Numbered from the stretch's first letter, positions 45,882 to 55,383 are shown. The stretch: 64,000 nt of DNA from Lysinibacillus louembei (GCF_033880585.1 NZ_CP137624.1:3445501-3509500); one strand, 5' to 3'. A program made the numbers and translations. Notes: generated by a model not told the origin, from the letters alone.

Positions 45882-46341
45882 CCTCCTCTTTCCATACCTT
45901 TACATAAATTTCATCGAAAAGCTGGTCATTAATATATGTTTCTAATTTCCACATGCCTGACTCAGGTAGTATCATCTGGCTAGGTATATGAGTGGTTGCC
46001 TCATTGTTTGGACTTAAATAGTCAAATTCCGATTTTAAATTTAAAATTTCGATTTTTTCATCAGGTTTGTCTTCTGAGCTAGCTAACACTTTAAAATCCC
46101 CTTGAAGCTCCTCCTTATTTGCCCAAATATGCCACATATATTTATTCACTTGATTTTCTACAAAAAGGAGATGATCGGGATTGTAAATAAAACCGATTTT
46201 ATTTTCTGTTCCAATCATTTTATACATGCCTACATCAAAAAATTCACTTTCCTCCCAATTCGCTTCTTGTTTATTTGAACAGGCGGCCAACATGGTTATG
46301 GACAAAAAAACGAAAAAAAGTAATCGCTTAGCTGTAAACAT
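45874..46341 (-). CDS. Lipoprotein of unknown function
   Basis: About 155 residues with a lipoprotein signal ending in the lipobox LAAC (Cys near residue 21), then a beta-rich domain (YKMIGTENKIGFIYN; KYMWHIWANKEELQGDFKVL; PSQMILPESGMWKLETYIN). The pattern GMWKLETYIND...IYVKVW resembles immunoglobulin-like DUF4871 extracytoplasmic domains, but I am not certain. ATG 46341 is better placed from GGAGGA than 46347. It is downstream of, but separated by a terminator from, the exopolysaccharide locus. Confidence 0.75.
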   Translation of the reverse strand: MFTAKRLLFFVFLSITMLAACSNKQEANWEESEFFDVGMYKMIGTENKIGFIYNPDHLLFVENQVNKYMWHIWANKEELQGDFKVLASSEDKPDEKIEILNLKSEFDYLSPNNEATTHIPSQMILPESGMWKLETYINDQLFDEIYVKVWKEEEA

Positions 46342-46423
46342 CTTCATTCCTCCTCTCTATTAAAACTAAAATCCGCTTATGGTTGTTAATAGGATATAAT
46401 TTAAAGAATATTTTGTCAATTAT

Positions 46424-46469
46424 CCTAAAAAAGAGAGCATGTTGGATTTCTCCTAACATGCCCCTCTTT
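46424..46469 (-). terminator. Terminator at the end of the exopolysaccharide operon
   Basis: AAAGAG-GGGC-ATGTT and its partner form a long hairpin (AAAGAGGGGCATGTTAGGA with TCCAACATGCTCTCTTT) followed by TTTTTAGG on the minus strand, directly after the GH18-like gene. Confidence 0.8.
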
Positions 46470-47503
46470 TATTTTTGATGTGTTGCAATCCACTCTACAG
46501 TCCCTGCACTCAGCCCACCTGCGCGCCATAAAACGAAATGCTCATACTTTGAATCCTTCTCCTGTACATAGGCAATCCACTTTTGCAAAGTTTCCGCATC
46601 TGCATACCATGCCTCGTAGTCCATTCCTTTATCCTTGTAATGGAAACGGATAGCATGGCTATCTTGATCACGTGCAATCGAAGACTTCGTTGAAGCAATC
46701 AATTTTTCTGCCTCATCGCCTGTTAATGCGATAATTTTGCCACTCTTCGGCCATGTAAAACCACCTGTTGCAAAGGCAATACTAAATTGCTGATTCGATT
46801 TCTCTAGCTTGCTAAGCAGCTGATCTAAAAATGGAAAGGTTGCTTTCGCCCCAGGGCCGCTATGATAGCCATGTACATTATAAGCCATCACCGTATAGCT
46901 TGGTCCATCTGGTAAAGCCATTTCAAATGGGAAGCTTGGCACTACGACCACATGCATTGACAGCCCCTTTTTCTCTAGCGCTTGATAAAGCTCCTGCAAA
47001 AATAAAATATAATTTGCGGTATCTTCTTTTGCTATTTTTTCATAATCAATTTCCACACCGTCTACTGGAAATTTTTCTGTCATTGCCATAATATCAGCAA
47101 TATGCTTTTTTCTTGCCTGCTCATCCTTTACTAAGCGATGAAGCAATGTGCTATCCTTTTGTACAGATGGCTTGCCCTCTACTACAAAATCATTAATAAA
47201 GGTTAAAAGTATCGTGTGGCTATCTCCAAAGTTATTATGCATATGCTCATAAACCTTCGTCGCTGTGTCCGTTAAAAACGGCTTGTCATTGCCATTAAAA
47301 TACGCACCAAAGACACGTAAAGTTTCTAAACCCTCTGAGGAGTTTTCAATATTTTCAATCGTCGATTTTAATTGCCACTCAGGAAGCCAAATCGATAGTT
47401 TTGTTTTTTTCGTTTCCTCAACGGGATTTTTGGTAGCCTCACAGCTGCTACAGCCTGCAAGTGCAACGATTGCTATGACAAAAAAAGTGAATATTTTTTT
47501 CAT
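46469..47503 (-). CDS. GH18-like glycoside hydrolase lipoprotein
   Basis: A 344-residue lipoprotein: lipobox LAGC near residue 18, then a TIM-barrel of glycoside hydrolase family 18 type. The chitinase active-site pattern is present as FPVDGVEIDYEKI (residues 145-157), with Glu155 as predicted acid. Other supporting stretches are LSIWLPEWQLKST, VVVPSFPF, YTVMAYNVHGYHSGPG and FATGGFTWP. It probably cuts beta-1,4-linked GlcNAc-containing glycan on the cell surface, for example to trim the polymer made by the upstream synthase. Start ATG 47503. It is the last gene of the locus. Confidence 0.8.
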   Translation of the reverse strand: MKKIFTFFVIAIVALAGCSSCEATKNPVEETKKTKLSIWLPEWQLKSTIENIENSSEGLETLRVFGAYFNGNDKPFLTDTATKVYEHMHNNFGDSHTILLTFINDFVVEGKPSVQKDSTLLHRLVKDEQARKKHIADIMAMTEKFPVDGVEIDYEKIAKEDTANYILFLQELYQALEKKGLSMHVVVVPSFPFEMALPDGPSYTVMAYNVHGYHSGPGAKATFPFLDQLLSKLEKSNQQFSIAFATGGFTWPKSGKIIALTGDEAEKLIASTKSSIARDQDSHAIRFHYKDKGMDYEAWYADAETLQKWIAYVQEKDSKYEHFVLWRAGGLSAGTVEWIATHQK

Positions 47504-47526
47504 TTCTAATTTGCCCTCCAAAGCTC

Positions 47527-49278
47527 TTAGAAGGTTTCAATGAAGAAATCAACTAGTCTATTGAACCATGTAGTGACATTATACTTCACTTTATCGAATT
47601 TTGTATATTGGTTTGTAAATACGACTTCTTCTTCTGCATCTGTAATTTTAATATTCTCAATCACTGTATCATAAATATCATCTGCATATTGCTCATGTGT
47701 CGTATCCTTTTTAGAATAAGATGCAGCGAAGCCAATCTGCGTCCCTTGGATTGCCTCAGAAATTGCGATATTCGCTGATAGTTCTTTATCTACCGATAAT
47801 TGAAGCTCATTTTGCTCTACTTGCACTGAAAAATGACGTCGCTTTTTTAAATTGCGAGGATATTCCTCCTCGTCAATGCGGGAGCCCTCTTGCGTATCAT
47901 TGTAAGAGTATACGGTCGCTTTGTTAAAGGCATAATCCTCACCGCTCCACTCAACCTCTTTCAATGGATGACGCTCAATTTCATTTTCCTCTTTATTCGG
48001 CTGTTTTTCATAGACAATGATTTCATTATCCTTTAACATAACGCGAAGATAACTATTCGCTGTAGCATCATAATTGATAAAAACGGATTGCTCTCCTACA
48101 ATATTTCCATAAAAATCAAATTCCATTTGGTATGCTTGTGGCATCGATTCTTTTAAAAACATCGTTCCTTCTATCGCTGGCATGGAAGTTAAAATAATTT
48201 CATTATTTAAAAACTCTGCTGCCCCATTAGCGAGCGTCCACTGCTCTGCTTTTTCATGATTGCCAATTTCAAACTCCACATTTTTATTGCTAGCCTGTTG
48301 AATTTTCATCATTAAATGATTCGTTGACCAATATGGGGAAACTTGCAATCTACTTAAATTATAAATATCTGCATTCGCCTCATTATAGGCATCCAGCTCT
48401 CGGTTAAAATGCATTTTATATAGCTTTTTAATTTGCTGATCATTGGCATTTGCCACAAGCGTATCCATGTTATTATAAAGCGCATTTGCATGCATAATTG
48501 CATACGCCTTTGGCATTTCCTCTAACGTTTCTGTATAAATATCATGCATTAGCTCATAGTCTGTTGTAATACGCTTCTCCATTTCCGCCCTTGTTTCTGT
48601 CGGAATCATGTATTCGTCTCGAAGGAAATCCATTAAATAGTGATTATAATATTCAATCATCATTTTATCTGGCACGTCATTTTCATCAATAACACCTAAC
48701 GATTGCCCTTTATCATTGAAAACGTTGATATATGTTAAGCGATAGCCATTTGACCCAAGCTCCCAATAACCACTGTTTTCCATCAGCTTTAAATGCTTCG
48801 GTCTTAAAAACTTTGTATCTTTCGTATCCATTTTATTGGCATACGTATACATCGTTGCTTTGTAATTCAATTTTTCTAATACTTTTTGAGCAAAAATACT
48901 CGAATCTGTCCGTCCATCCTCAAATGATAAATACAAAGCCTTTTCTGGCAACGGCTTACCTTGCTCATAAAAATCAATAATATCCTGCTGAGAAATTGTT
49001 TGGTAGCCCTGCTTTGCTAACAGTGATAATTGCTTATCTAAATTGCCCTTCGATACATACTTCGGCGATTCACCACGACTTACACCGAAATACGATAAGG
49101 CAACAAAGCCCTCTTCATTTGTTAAAGGTGCGGTTGCTTCTTCAAACTTATTCATTAAAAAGATAGCTCGAATTAAAATAGTTGCAAGCATGATAACAAT
49201 AACTGCCTGAATAATGGAACGAATAACTTTTTTACGGTCTTTTGCCTTCGGATTCAGCACTGTATTATTTTTACTCAT
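47527..49278 (-). CDS. Membrane-anchored protein with degenerate NodB (polysaccharide deacetylase) domain
   Basis: A 583-residue protein with an N-terminal transmembrane anchor (about 20-41) and a NodB-like domain (about 55-200). Where active enzymes have TFDDG this one has SFEDG (119-122), and the zinc motif HSxxH is replaced by GSNGY (175-179), so it is unlikely to be a normal deacetylase. The remaining 380 residues are helical then beta-rich (FDFYGNIVGEQSVFINYDA), perhaps a glycan-binding domain. It overlaps the glycosyltransferase by four bases (ATGA). A role like PgaB/IcaB in polymer processing or export is possible, with binding in place of catalysis. Confidence 0.75.
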   Translation of the reverse strand: MSKNNTVLNPKAKDRKKVIRSIIQAVIVIMLATILIRAIFLMNKFEEATAPLTNEEGFVALSYFGVSRGESPKYVSKGNLDKQLSLLAKQGYQTISQQDIIDFYEQGKPLPEKALYLSFEDGRTDSSIFAQKVLEKLNYKATMYTYANKMDTKDTKFLRPKHLKLMENSGYWELGSNGYRLTYINVFNDKGQSLGVIDENDVPDKMMIEYYNHYLMDFLRDEYMIPTETRAEMEKRITTDYELMHDIYTETLEEMPKAYAIMHANALYNNMDTLVANANDQQIKKLYKMHFNRELDAYNEANADIYNLSRLQVSPYWSTNHLMMKIQQASNKNVEFEIGNHEKAEQWTLANGAAEFLNNEIILTSMPAIEGTMFLKESMPQAYQMEFDFYGNIVGEQSVFINYDATANSYLRVMLKDNEIIVYEKQPNKEENEIERHPLKEVEWSGEDYAFNKATVYSYNDTQEGSRIDEEEYPRNLKKRRHFSVQVEQNELQLSVDKELSANIAISEAIQGTQIGFAASYSKKDTTHEQYADDIYDTVIENIKITDAEEEVVFTNQYTKFDKVKYNVTTWFNRLVDFFIETF

Positions 49279-51137
49279 TCGCTCACACCTTTATGTCCTT
49301 TTTTCCATTTTCTTTTACGCTGTGCTTTTTTCGCTTCTTTTCTTTCTCGTTCTAATACGTCCTGTGGTGTTTCACGTGTTCCCCAAGTGGACTTCCAAAA
49401 TGTCACCCAAGCAACTGGCATTTGCCACAGCAAGACAAATTCGTAAAATAAAACGAATATAAAGCCGAAAGCCCATAATTTACTTTTTCTAAAGTATAAA
49501 TGTGCTAAACTCATTAACATCGCCATTAATAACAGCCCAACAATAAATGTTGTTGGAAAAATGCCGTGTGCAATTGGCACCCAAAGCAAGTTATATACAA
49601 CGACAATTGGCGCAGCAATCGGTACAATTAAACCGACAATAAAGAATAAAAACATGAAGGGTTCTTTTTTCCACATAAAAGTGAAGGCACGCAATGACTC
49701 CCTTAGCCAAGAACGCTTCCAACGCATTTGCTGCGATAAAAACGATTTTGAGTCAGACGGAACAATTGTCGAACATACCGCATTATCTTGATAGGCAGTA
49801 CGATGTGTTTGCAAAATGTAGTTCGTCATACTGCGATCATCCCCAAACGTAGCTGGCTGTCCTAGAAACTTTTGATTCAGCCATGCCTCCTCATTTTTTA
49901 AAACGAGGTCTTTGCGATAGCACGCAAGCGGTCCAGATAAGCATGTTACAGTATCAAACCAGGATTCTGCCGCTTTCATAATACGAAAGGCAATATAATA
50001 GCGAACTGTTTGTAGCTTTGTTAACGCATTAGTAAATTTATTTTCCACCTCTGTACGTCCAGCAACACCGCCCATTTTAGGGTCTTGGAACGGCTGTACA
50101 ATATTGCGAATTGCGTTCGGCTCTAAAAAGCTATCCGAATCCACAAAGACAACTAAATCATGCTTCGCCATATGCACCCCTGCAACAAGTGCCTCTCGCT
50201 TTCCGCCATTTTGAGGAAGCTTATAAAATGTTAAACGCTCCTTCGTTTTGAAGCGCTCTCCCTCCGCATTAATCAGCTCAATCATTTCCTTCGCCTTTTC
50301 CTCGGTCTTATCCGTTGAGCAATCATCTACAACAATTACCTCTAGCTTATCGACAGGGTAATATTGATTAATACAGCTTAAAATTGTACGATGAATCCAT
50401 TTTTCCTCGTTAAATACTGGAATAATAATTGTAACGCCTGGCTCGTAATCTGGATTAATCGGTACATTGCGAAATAGCATACCAAATATATAACGACTTA
50501 ATAAAAATGTTGCCGCTATAATACTATAAAAATAGAGAAATTTATTAAATTGGAAATATATCACACTTTCAGCACGCATTAATACAACGATTAACGATAC
50601 TAAAAATAACACTAAGCTTGATACAAAAATGGACATACCCCAACGCTTTTTCACCATATATTCATTTAAAGGCTGCAAAAATTCATAAGCATAATAGTAG
50701 CGTATCTCACCATCAACCTCTTTTTCAAATGCACGTACCATCTTTGCTTGTATTTTGACATTCGCTTCATAGCCCTCCGGCATTACACCACCTGGAATTT
50801 TAAAACGCATTGTCGTCACTTCATCTACATTAAAAATATTCGGTGTATCTGTATAAACAAGAATGCCTGTTACTGAAATATCCTCTGAATAAAACTTATG
50901 CGAGGTTTTCTTTTGCTTGCCTTCTCGTATAATTTTCACAGGAAAGGCTGAAATATAGCGCATGCTTAATGATTGCAAACGAAAAAGCTCATTCACATCC
51001 GCTACGCTCACCTCTGCCTCTTGATAAGTAGCCCCTCTACGATCAACGAGGCTTCGTACGTTTTCAGGGTCGGGAATGTTTGACAAAATACGTCTATCGG
51101 GTCTCGGTGTCATCAATATTTCTTTTGTTTTTTTCAT
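49275..51137 (-). CDS. Processive GT2 glycosyltransferase with PilZ-like N-terminal domain (hyaluronan-synthase-like)
   Basis: A 620-residue membrane synthase. Residues 50-165 form a PilZ-like region with D86-x-S88-x-x-G91 but no clear RxxxR. Helices follow at about 168-187 and 203-222. The GT2 domain has VTIIIPVFNEE, VDSDS (333-335), GDDRSMTNYIL (432-442) and QQMRW (469-473), the order and wording of class I hyaluronan/chitin-type synthases. Further helices lie near 495-520, 530-550 and 565-585. It should polymerise UDP-sugars in the cytoplasm and extrude the chain itself. The UDP-sugar dehydrogenase two genes upstream supplies a uronic acid precursor. Possible c-di-GMP control through the PilZ-like part is inference. 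Confidence 0.85.
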   Translation of the reverse strand: MKKTKEILMTPRPDRRILSNIPDPENVRSLVDRRGATYQEAEVSVADVNELFRLQSLSMRYISAFPVKIIREGKQKKTSHKFYSEDISVTGILVYTDTPNIFNVDEVTTMRFKIPGGVMPEGYEANVKIQAKMVRAFEKEVDGEIRYYYAYEFLQPLNEYMVKKRWGMSIFVSSLVLFLVSLIVVLMRAESVIYFQFNKFLYFYSIIAATFLLSRYIFGMLFRNVPINPDYEPGVTIIIPVFNEEKWIHRTILSCINQYYPVDKLEVIVVDDCSTDKTEEKAKEMIELINAEGERFKTKERLTFYKLPQNGGKREALVAGVHMAKHDLVVFVDSDSFLEPNAIRNIVQPFQDPKMGGVAGRTEVENKFTNALTKLQTVRYYIAFRIMKAAESWFDTVTCLSGPLACYRKDLVLKNEEAWLNQKFLGQPATFGDDRSMTNYILQTHRTAYQDNAVCSTIVPSDSKSFLSQQMRWKRSWLRESLRAFTFMWKKEPFMFLFFIVGLIVPIAAPIVVVYNLLWVPIAHGIFPTTFIVGLLLMAMLMSLAHLYFRKSKLWAFGFIFVLFYEFVLLWQMPVAWVTFWKSTWGTRETPQDVLERERKEAKKAQRKRKWKKGHKGVSE

Positions 51138-51142
51138 CCGTA

Positions 51143-52573
51143 TCAGTCTACTTTCTCATCAATATCTTGTTCAATCCATGTGGACAGTTTATTAAAGGAA
51201 TAACCTTGCTGCTGTAGTTGTTCAATAATTAAAGGTAAAGCCTCCACCGTTTGCGTCCCGTCTAACACGTGCATAACGATAATTTTCCCTGGTGCCATTC
51301 GATCCATTACTCGCTTATAAATATCCTGTGCTGTATAGTCTAAATTCCAGTCGAATGACGCAATATCATATAGAGCAATCACCTTCACACCTGTTGCTGC
51401 AATGATTTTCGCTGTGCGCTCATCCATTTCACCTTGTGCAGGTCTGAAATAAAGTAGCGGGGATTGCTGTAGTGCATATGTTAATGCTTGATGTGCTTTA
51501 ATTAAATCCTCCTGCAATTCTTCTGGTGACATTTTCGTTACATTTGCATGATTATAGGAATGGCTGGCAATCTCATGTCCCTCATCTAAAATTAGTTTTG
51601 CTATATGCGGGTTTTCCTCAGCACGCTTACCAATTAAAAAGAATGTACTTTTAATATTGTATTGACGTAATACGCTCAACACTTCTTTTGTTCGCTCTTC
51701 GCTTGCCCAATCGTCAAAAGTTAGCACAACTTCCTTTTTCGTTGTATTTTTGCGATAGTAAATAAAAGGCTCTACATTTTCATAATCCAGGTTAAATTGA
51801 AGTGCATCATAACCTTCAATTTCCTCCAATGGCTTTACTGTGTACTGCTCCTTGACCACATCCGCCAATGTCGTCAACGTATAGCCCTTGTCCTCTAGCG
51901 ATTGTGCTAATAATGGAATCGCATCAATTACCGCTGGATTAATATACGTATTTAAATGAATAACTGCTCCGCTATTAGCAAAACGTTCAATATACGCAGC
52001 AATCTCCTCAGCACTTTGCATATTGCGATCCTGTGGGTTAATAGACGACTCGACAACAGCTGACATCCCAAGCATCGATGCTACCGCCTGCATATTTTCC
52101 GTTGAATCTCCTGAGCGACTACGCACATATCGAGGCTTAAAGCCTAAGTGCTGCTCAAAAATTTGATTTGTTAAAAATAAGTCCTTATACGTTTGCTCGT
52201 AATTTAGCGTTGTCATATCAACAAAGGACAATGTTCCACTTTGCACTTCGTGACCTCGCTCAATAATATTTTTCACAAGCTCTGGCTCCTGTGCGACACG
52301 CATTCCCTCAAGAAAAAAAGTCGCCTTTATCGAATACTTATCTAGCTGCTCCAGTAATTTTAGCATTGTTTGCTCGTCTGCAAGCCCATTAAATGTAAGA
52401 GCCATTTTAGATTGTAAAATATTAGCAGATTGAATCATCTCGCTTAATGTACCATCAGATTCAACTACATCAATGGAAGGCTCTACCGCTTCTATAGCAT
52501 TCTTCTTTGCATCAGCCTGACAGCCTGCTAACAGCAGCATCGCTATAATGCTGTAGAATAGTAAATTCCGCAT
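51143..52573 (-). CDS. Lipoprotein with two NodB (polysaccharide deacetylase) domains
   Basis: A 476-residue lipoprotein (lipobox LAGC, Cys18). The C-terminal NodB domain (about 280-470) looks active: TFDDW (285-289), HSYNH (338-342), FRPAQGE and IVMHVLDG. The N-terminal domain (about 55-240) is a degenerate copy: TFNG at 60-63 in place of TFDD, and SGTLSF in place of HSxxH. Thus one domain probably deacetylates surface glycan and the other may bind it. It lies between the dehydrogenase and synthase genes with gaps of 11 and 5 bases, so it is co-transcribed. ATG at 52573. Confidence 0.85.
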   Translation of the reverse strand: MRNLLFYSIIAMLLLAGCQADAKKNAIEAVEPSIDVVESDGTLSEMIQSANILQSKMALTFNGLADEQTMLKLLEQLDKYSIKATFFLEGMRVAQEPELVKNIIERGHEVQSGTLSFVDMTTLNYEQTYKDLFLTNQIFEQHLGFKPRYVRSRSGDSTENMQAVASMLGMSAVVESSINPQDRNMQSAEEIAAYIERFANSGAVIHLNTYINPAVIDAIPLLAQSLEDKGYTLTTLADVVKEQYTVKPLEEIEGYDALQFNLDYENVEPFIYYRKNTTKKEVVLTFDDWASEERTKEVLSVLRQYNIKSTFFLIGKRAEENPHIAKLILDEGHEIASHSYNHANVTKMSPEELQEDLIKAHQALTYALQQSPLLYFRPAQGEMDERTAKIIAATGVKVIALYDIASFDWNLDYTAQDIYKRVMDRMAPGKIIVMHVLDGTQTVEALPLIIEQLQQQGYSFNKLSTWIEQDIDEKVD

Positions 52574-52584
52574 AAATAAACCCC

Positions 52585-53898
52585 TTATAATTTATAATAA
52601 TTCGCATTTTCAAATGAAAATGCCGTTTGACGCGTATCAAAAATGAGTGCTGCATGACGGTCTATTAATTCGTAATCAATAGAAGAATGATTTGTAATAA
52701 TCAATACAGCATCAGCCTGTTGTACTAAATCAGCTGTTAGCTCTACCGTTTTAATCCCTTGTACAATATCGATAAAAGGTTCAATAATATGGAGCGTGCA
52801 TTGCTGCTCCTGTAATAATTGAATAATCGGTAATGCTGGCGATTCTCTTACATCATTAATATTTGGCTTATATGCCGCACCAACTACTATAATATCAGCT
52901 TTTTCAAGCTTTTTGCTTTGCAATCTTAAATAATTTGTTAATCTTTCAACAACAAATTGTGGCATTGACTCATTAATTTTATCAGCTGCATCAATTAATG
53001 TGACAGCTGTACCATGTTGTTGACCAGCCCATGATAAATATTTTGGGTCTACAGGAATACAATGTCCTCCAACACCAGGCCCTGGTGTAAATCGCATAAA
53101 ACCATAGGGCTTCGTTGCTGCCGCATCAATTACTTCCCAAACATCAATACCCATTGTATGACATACTTTGCTTAATTCATTTACTAAGGCGATATTCACT
53201 TGACGAAACGTGTTTTCTAAAAGCTTCTCCATCTCAGCAACTTCTGGTGTAGATACACGATGTACCTTCGTTTGCAATGCATGCTCATAAAATAATTGTG
53301 CTAAGTCCGTGCATTCCTTGGTCATACCGCCGATTACTTTAGGTGTATTTGTTACATTAAAGCTGCTATTGCCTGGGTCAATTCGCTCTGGTGAATATGC
53401 GATGAAGCTATTTCCCCCTATTGTGTAGCCTTGCTGCTCAATCGCTGCACCAACAATGTCTCTCGTTGTGCCTGGGTAAGTTGTGCTCTCCAAAATAATG
53501 AGCGTGCCTTCCTTAATGTGCAGGCTAATTTGCTCAACCGCAGAAATAATATATGTAATATCTGGATTACCTTCCTTATCAAGAGGTGTTGGAACACAAA
53601 TAACAATGATATCTACTTCATGGAGCTGTTCAAATTGTGCTGTTGGCTCAAATCGTCCTGTTGCTAAAGCCTGCTCTATGTTTGTTGATGGTAAATCTGT
53701 AATATAACTCTCGCCTTGCTTTAGTTGATTTACTTTATTTATATTTTTATCAAAGCAAATTGTAGTAAATCCTTGCTGTATTATTTCTAGTGCAAGTGGT
53801 AGACCTACATATCCTAGGCCGATAATCCCTACTACAGCTTGCTTATTTTTTATTTTCTCGCTTAAATCAAATGCTTTTTTGTATATTTCACTACCCAA
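52585..53898 (-). CDS. UDP-sugar 6-dehydrogenase (UDP-GlcNAc/ManNAc dehydrogenase type)
   Basis: A 437-residue NAD-dependent dehydrogenase of the WbpA/WbpO/TviB group. Motifs: VGIIGLGYVGLPLALEI (NAD), YSPERIDPGNSSF, GPGVGGHCIPVDPKYL (the usual Cys active site in GGHCIP) and YKPNINDVRESP. SPER-DPGN wording points to UDP-N-acetylhexosamine substrates rather than UDP-glucose, giving a UDP-GlcNAcA- or ManNAcA-type donor. The TTG at 53898 has AAAGGAG eight bases upstream. First gene of the exopolysaccharide operon. Confidence 0.87.
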   Translation of the reverse strand: MGSEIYKKAFDLSEKIKNKQAVVGIIGLGYVGLPLALEIIQQGFTTICFDKNINKVNQLKQGESYITDLPSTNIEQALATGRFEPTAQFEQLHEVDIIVICVPTPLDKEGNPDITYIISAVEQISLHIKEGTLIILESTTYPGTTRDIVGAAIEQQGYTIGGNSFIAYSPERIDPGNSSFNVTNTPKVIGGMTKECTDLAQLFYEHALQTKVHRVSTPEVAEMEKLLENTFRQVNIALVNELSKVCHTMGIDVWEVIDAAATKPYGFMRFTPGPGVGGHCIPVDPKYLSWAGQQHGTAVTLIDAADKINESMPQFVVERLTNYLRLQSKKLEKADIIVVGAAYKPNINDVRESPALPIIQLLQEQQCTLHIIEPFIDIVQGIKTVELTADLVQQADAVLIITNHSSIDYELIDRHAALIFDTRQTAFSFENANYYKL

Positions 53899-54350
53899 GA
53901 AAATCACTCCTTTTTCCTATATTTTTAAGTATCGTCTTTTATCTGTAGATTGGAATAGGTTTAAAGGATTATTTAATATTGTATATAAGATACAAAAGTT
54001 ATGTTTTTTATTATATTTTTGCTATAAATTGTTTTATAGCAATTAAATTTATTTATAAAGGCTAATTCCATGTGCACAATAAAATATTCCTTACTTTTCA
54101 GCAGCAATTAAAAATTCTAAAAGGACTAAAGACTTAATTGTTATGAGAATTTTTAAAAATAATAGTAGAAATTAAGATTAACAGAGCCTGCTAAACAAAA
54201 TCTGAACAAAAATTTATCATTTAAATCAACATTCCCTGAATATAAACCTTCAATGCCTTAATGAAAGTAGCAGCATGTAAAATGTCATGCATCACTCATA
54301 AAATAAAAAAAATTGGTTATGTTATACGTGTAGAATGGAGGGAATAGAAA
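53899..54350. promoter_or_regulatory. Divergent intergenic region with two inverted repeats
   Basis: About 450 AT-rich bases between the exopolysaccharide operon and the M23 gene. Two palindromes face the operon: TTGTAT-ATAAG-ATACAA (53979-53995) and TTGCTATAAA-TTGT-TTTATAGCAA (54019-54042). They may be operators. On the plus strand CATAAAATA at 54297 resembles a sigma-E/K -10 box for the M23 gene, but the -35 is poor. No gene was found here. Confidence 0.45.
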
Positions 54351-55340
54351 ATGAATCGCTTCCAATTAATATTTTGCTTCGTACTACTTGGCATTTTTCT
54401 TATTGCGACACCTAGCCATGCACAGCAAACGCCTTCGCAAGAAGAAATATACGCACAAAGGATGTCCTATTATTATGAATTTGAAAGCCCTATCGTTCCT
54501 TGGTACTATCTCGCTGCCATCGATCAATATGAGCGCAATATTCAAGCTGTTCGCAAGGACTTGGCAACACGCGAGGGAATACTTTCCATACAATTTCCTT
54601 CACATTTTTGGTCAGGACCCTTCAACCCTTCTGTAGAAGATACTTCACCTGCCACTATCGCTTATTTTGGCGGGCATGGACTTGATGGCAATGAGGATGG
54701 AATAGCAGATCAAACACAGGATGCTGATGTTTTGCGCACACTCGTTGGCTATTTGCATCAAGCACATCGAGAAGCAGGTACTTTTCAAGCTGCGCTAGAG
54801 AAATATTACGAAAATGAGCAAGCTATTAACCAAATACATGTCATCGCCAATATTTATAAAAAATACAACACCGTTGCCTTAGCTGAACGCGCATTTCCAA
54901 TTCCGATTCGTGCAAATTATAGCTATAAAGGCACATGGGGAGCAAGCCGTGGCTGGGGTGGACGCAGAATGCATGAAGGAACAGATTTATTTGCAAGCTA
55001 TGGGACGCCTGTTCATTCTACCTCTTATGGTGTGATTGAAGTGATGGGCTGGAATGAATATGGTGGCTGGCGTATCGGTATTCGTGACTTATATAATACG
55101 TACCATTATTATGCACATCTTTCCTCCTTCCATCCTGATTTAGCGATTGGCGATATTGTAGAGCCAGGTACAATTATCGGCTATGTTGGCAGCTCAGGCT
55201 ATGGCAAAGAAGGAACTTCCGGTAAATTTCCACCACATTTACATTATGGCATGTATAAATTTGACGGACGCACTGAATGGGCTTTCGATCCATTCCCATC
55301 CTTGTTAATTTGGGAGCGTCAAGCGAAAAAGAAAAATTAA
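54351..55340 (+). CDS. M23 family metallopeptidase (LytH-like L-Ala-D-Glu endopeptidase)
   Basis: A 329-residue secreted protein: signal peptide to about residue 25 (ending SHA), an N-terminal helical domain (PWYYLAAIDQYERNI; GFGGHGLDGN-like segment YFGGHGLDGNEDGIAD), and a C-terminal M23 peptidase domain with HEGTD (zinc ligands) and PPHLHYGMY. Size and architecture match B. subtilis LytH (YunA), a sigma-K endopeptidase that trims peptide side chains in spore cortex. That identity is likely but not certain. The ATG at 54351 follows GGAGGG. Confidence 0.82.
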   Translation: MNRFQLIFCFVLLGIFLIATPSHAQQTPSQEEIYAQRMSYYYEFESPIVPWYYLAAIDQYERNIQAVRKDLATREGILSIQFPSHFWSGPFNPSVEDTSPATIAYFGGHGLDGNEDGIADQTQDADVLRTLVGYLHQAHREAGTFQAALEKYYENEQAINQIHVIANIYKKYNTVALAERAFPIPIRANYSYKGTWGASRGWGGRRMHEGTDLFASYGTPVHSTSYGVIEVMGWNEYGGWRIGIRDLYNTYHYYAHLSSFHPDLAIGDIVEPGTIIGYVGSSGYGKEGTSGKFPPHLHYGMYKFDGRTEWAFDPFPSLLIWERQAKKKN

Positions 55341-55346
55341 AAAACA

Positions 55347-55383
55347 CATGAAATCAGGGACTACCTTGATTTCATGCATTTTT
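55347..55383. terminator. Bidirectional terminator
   Basis: CATGAAATCA pairs with TGATTTCATG (plus GG/CC inside, one bulge), followed by TTTTT on the plus strand and GTTTTTT on the minus. It lies between the convergent M23 gene and the sigma-factor operon. Confidence 0.8.
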
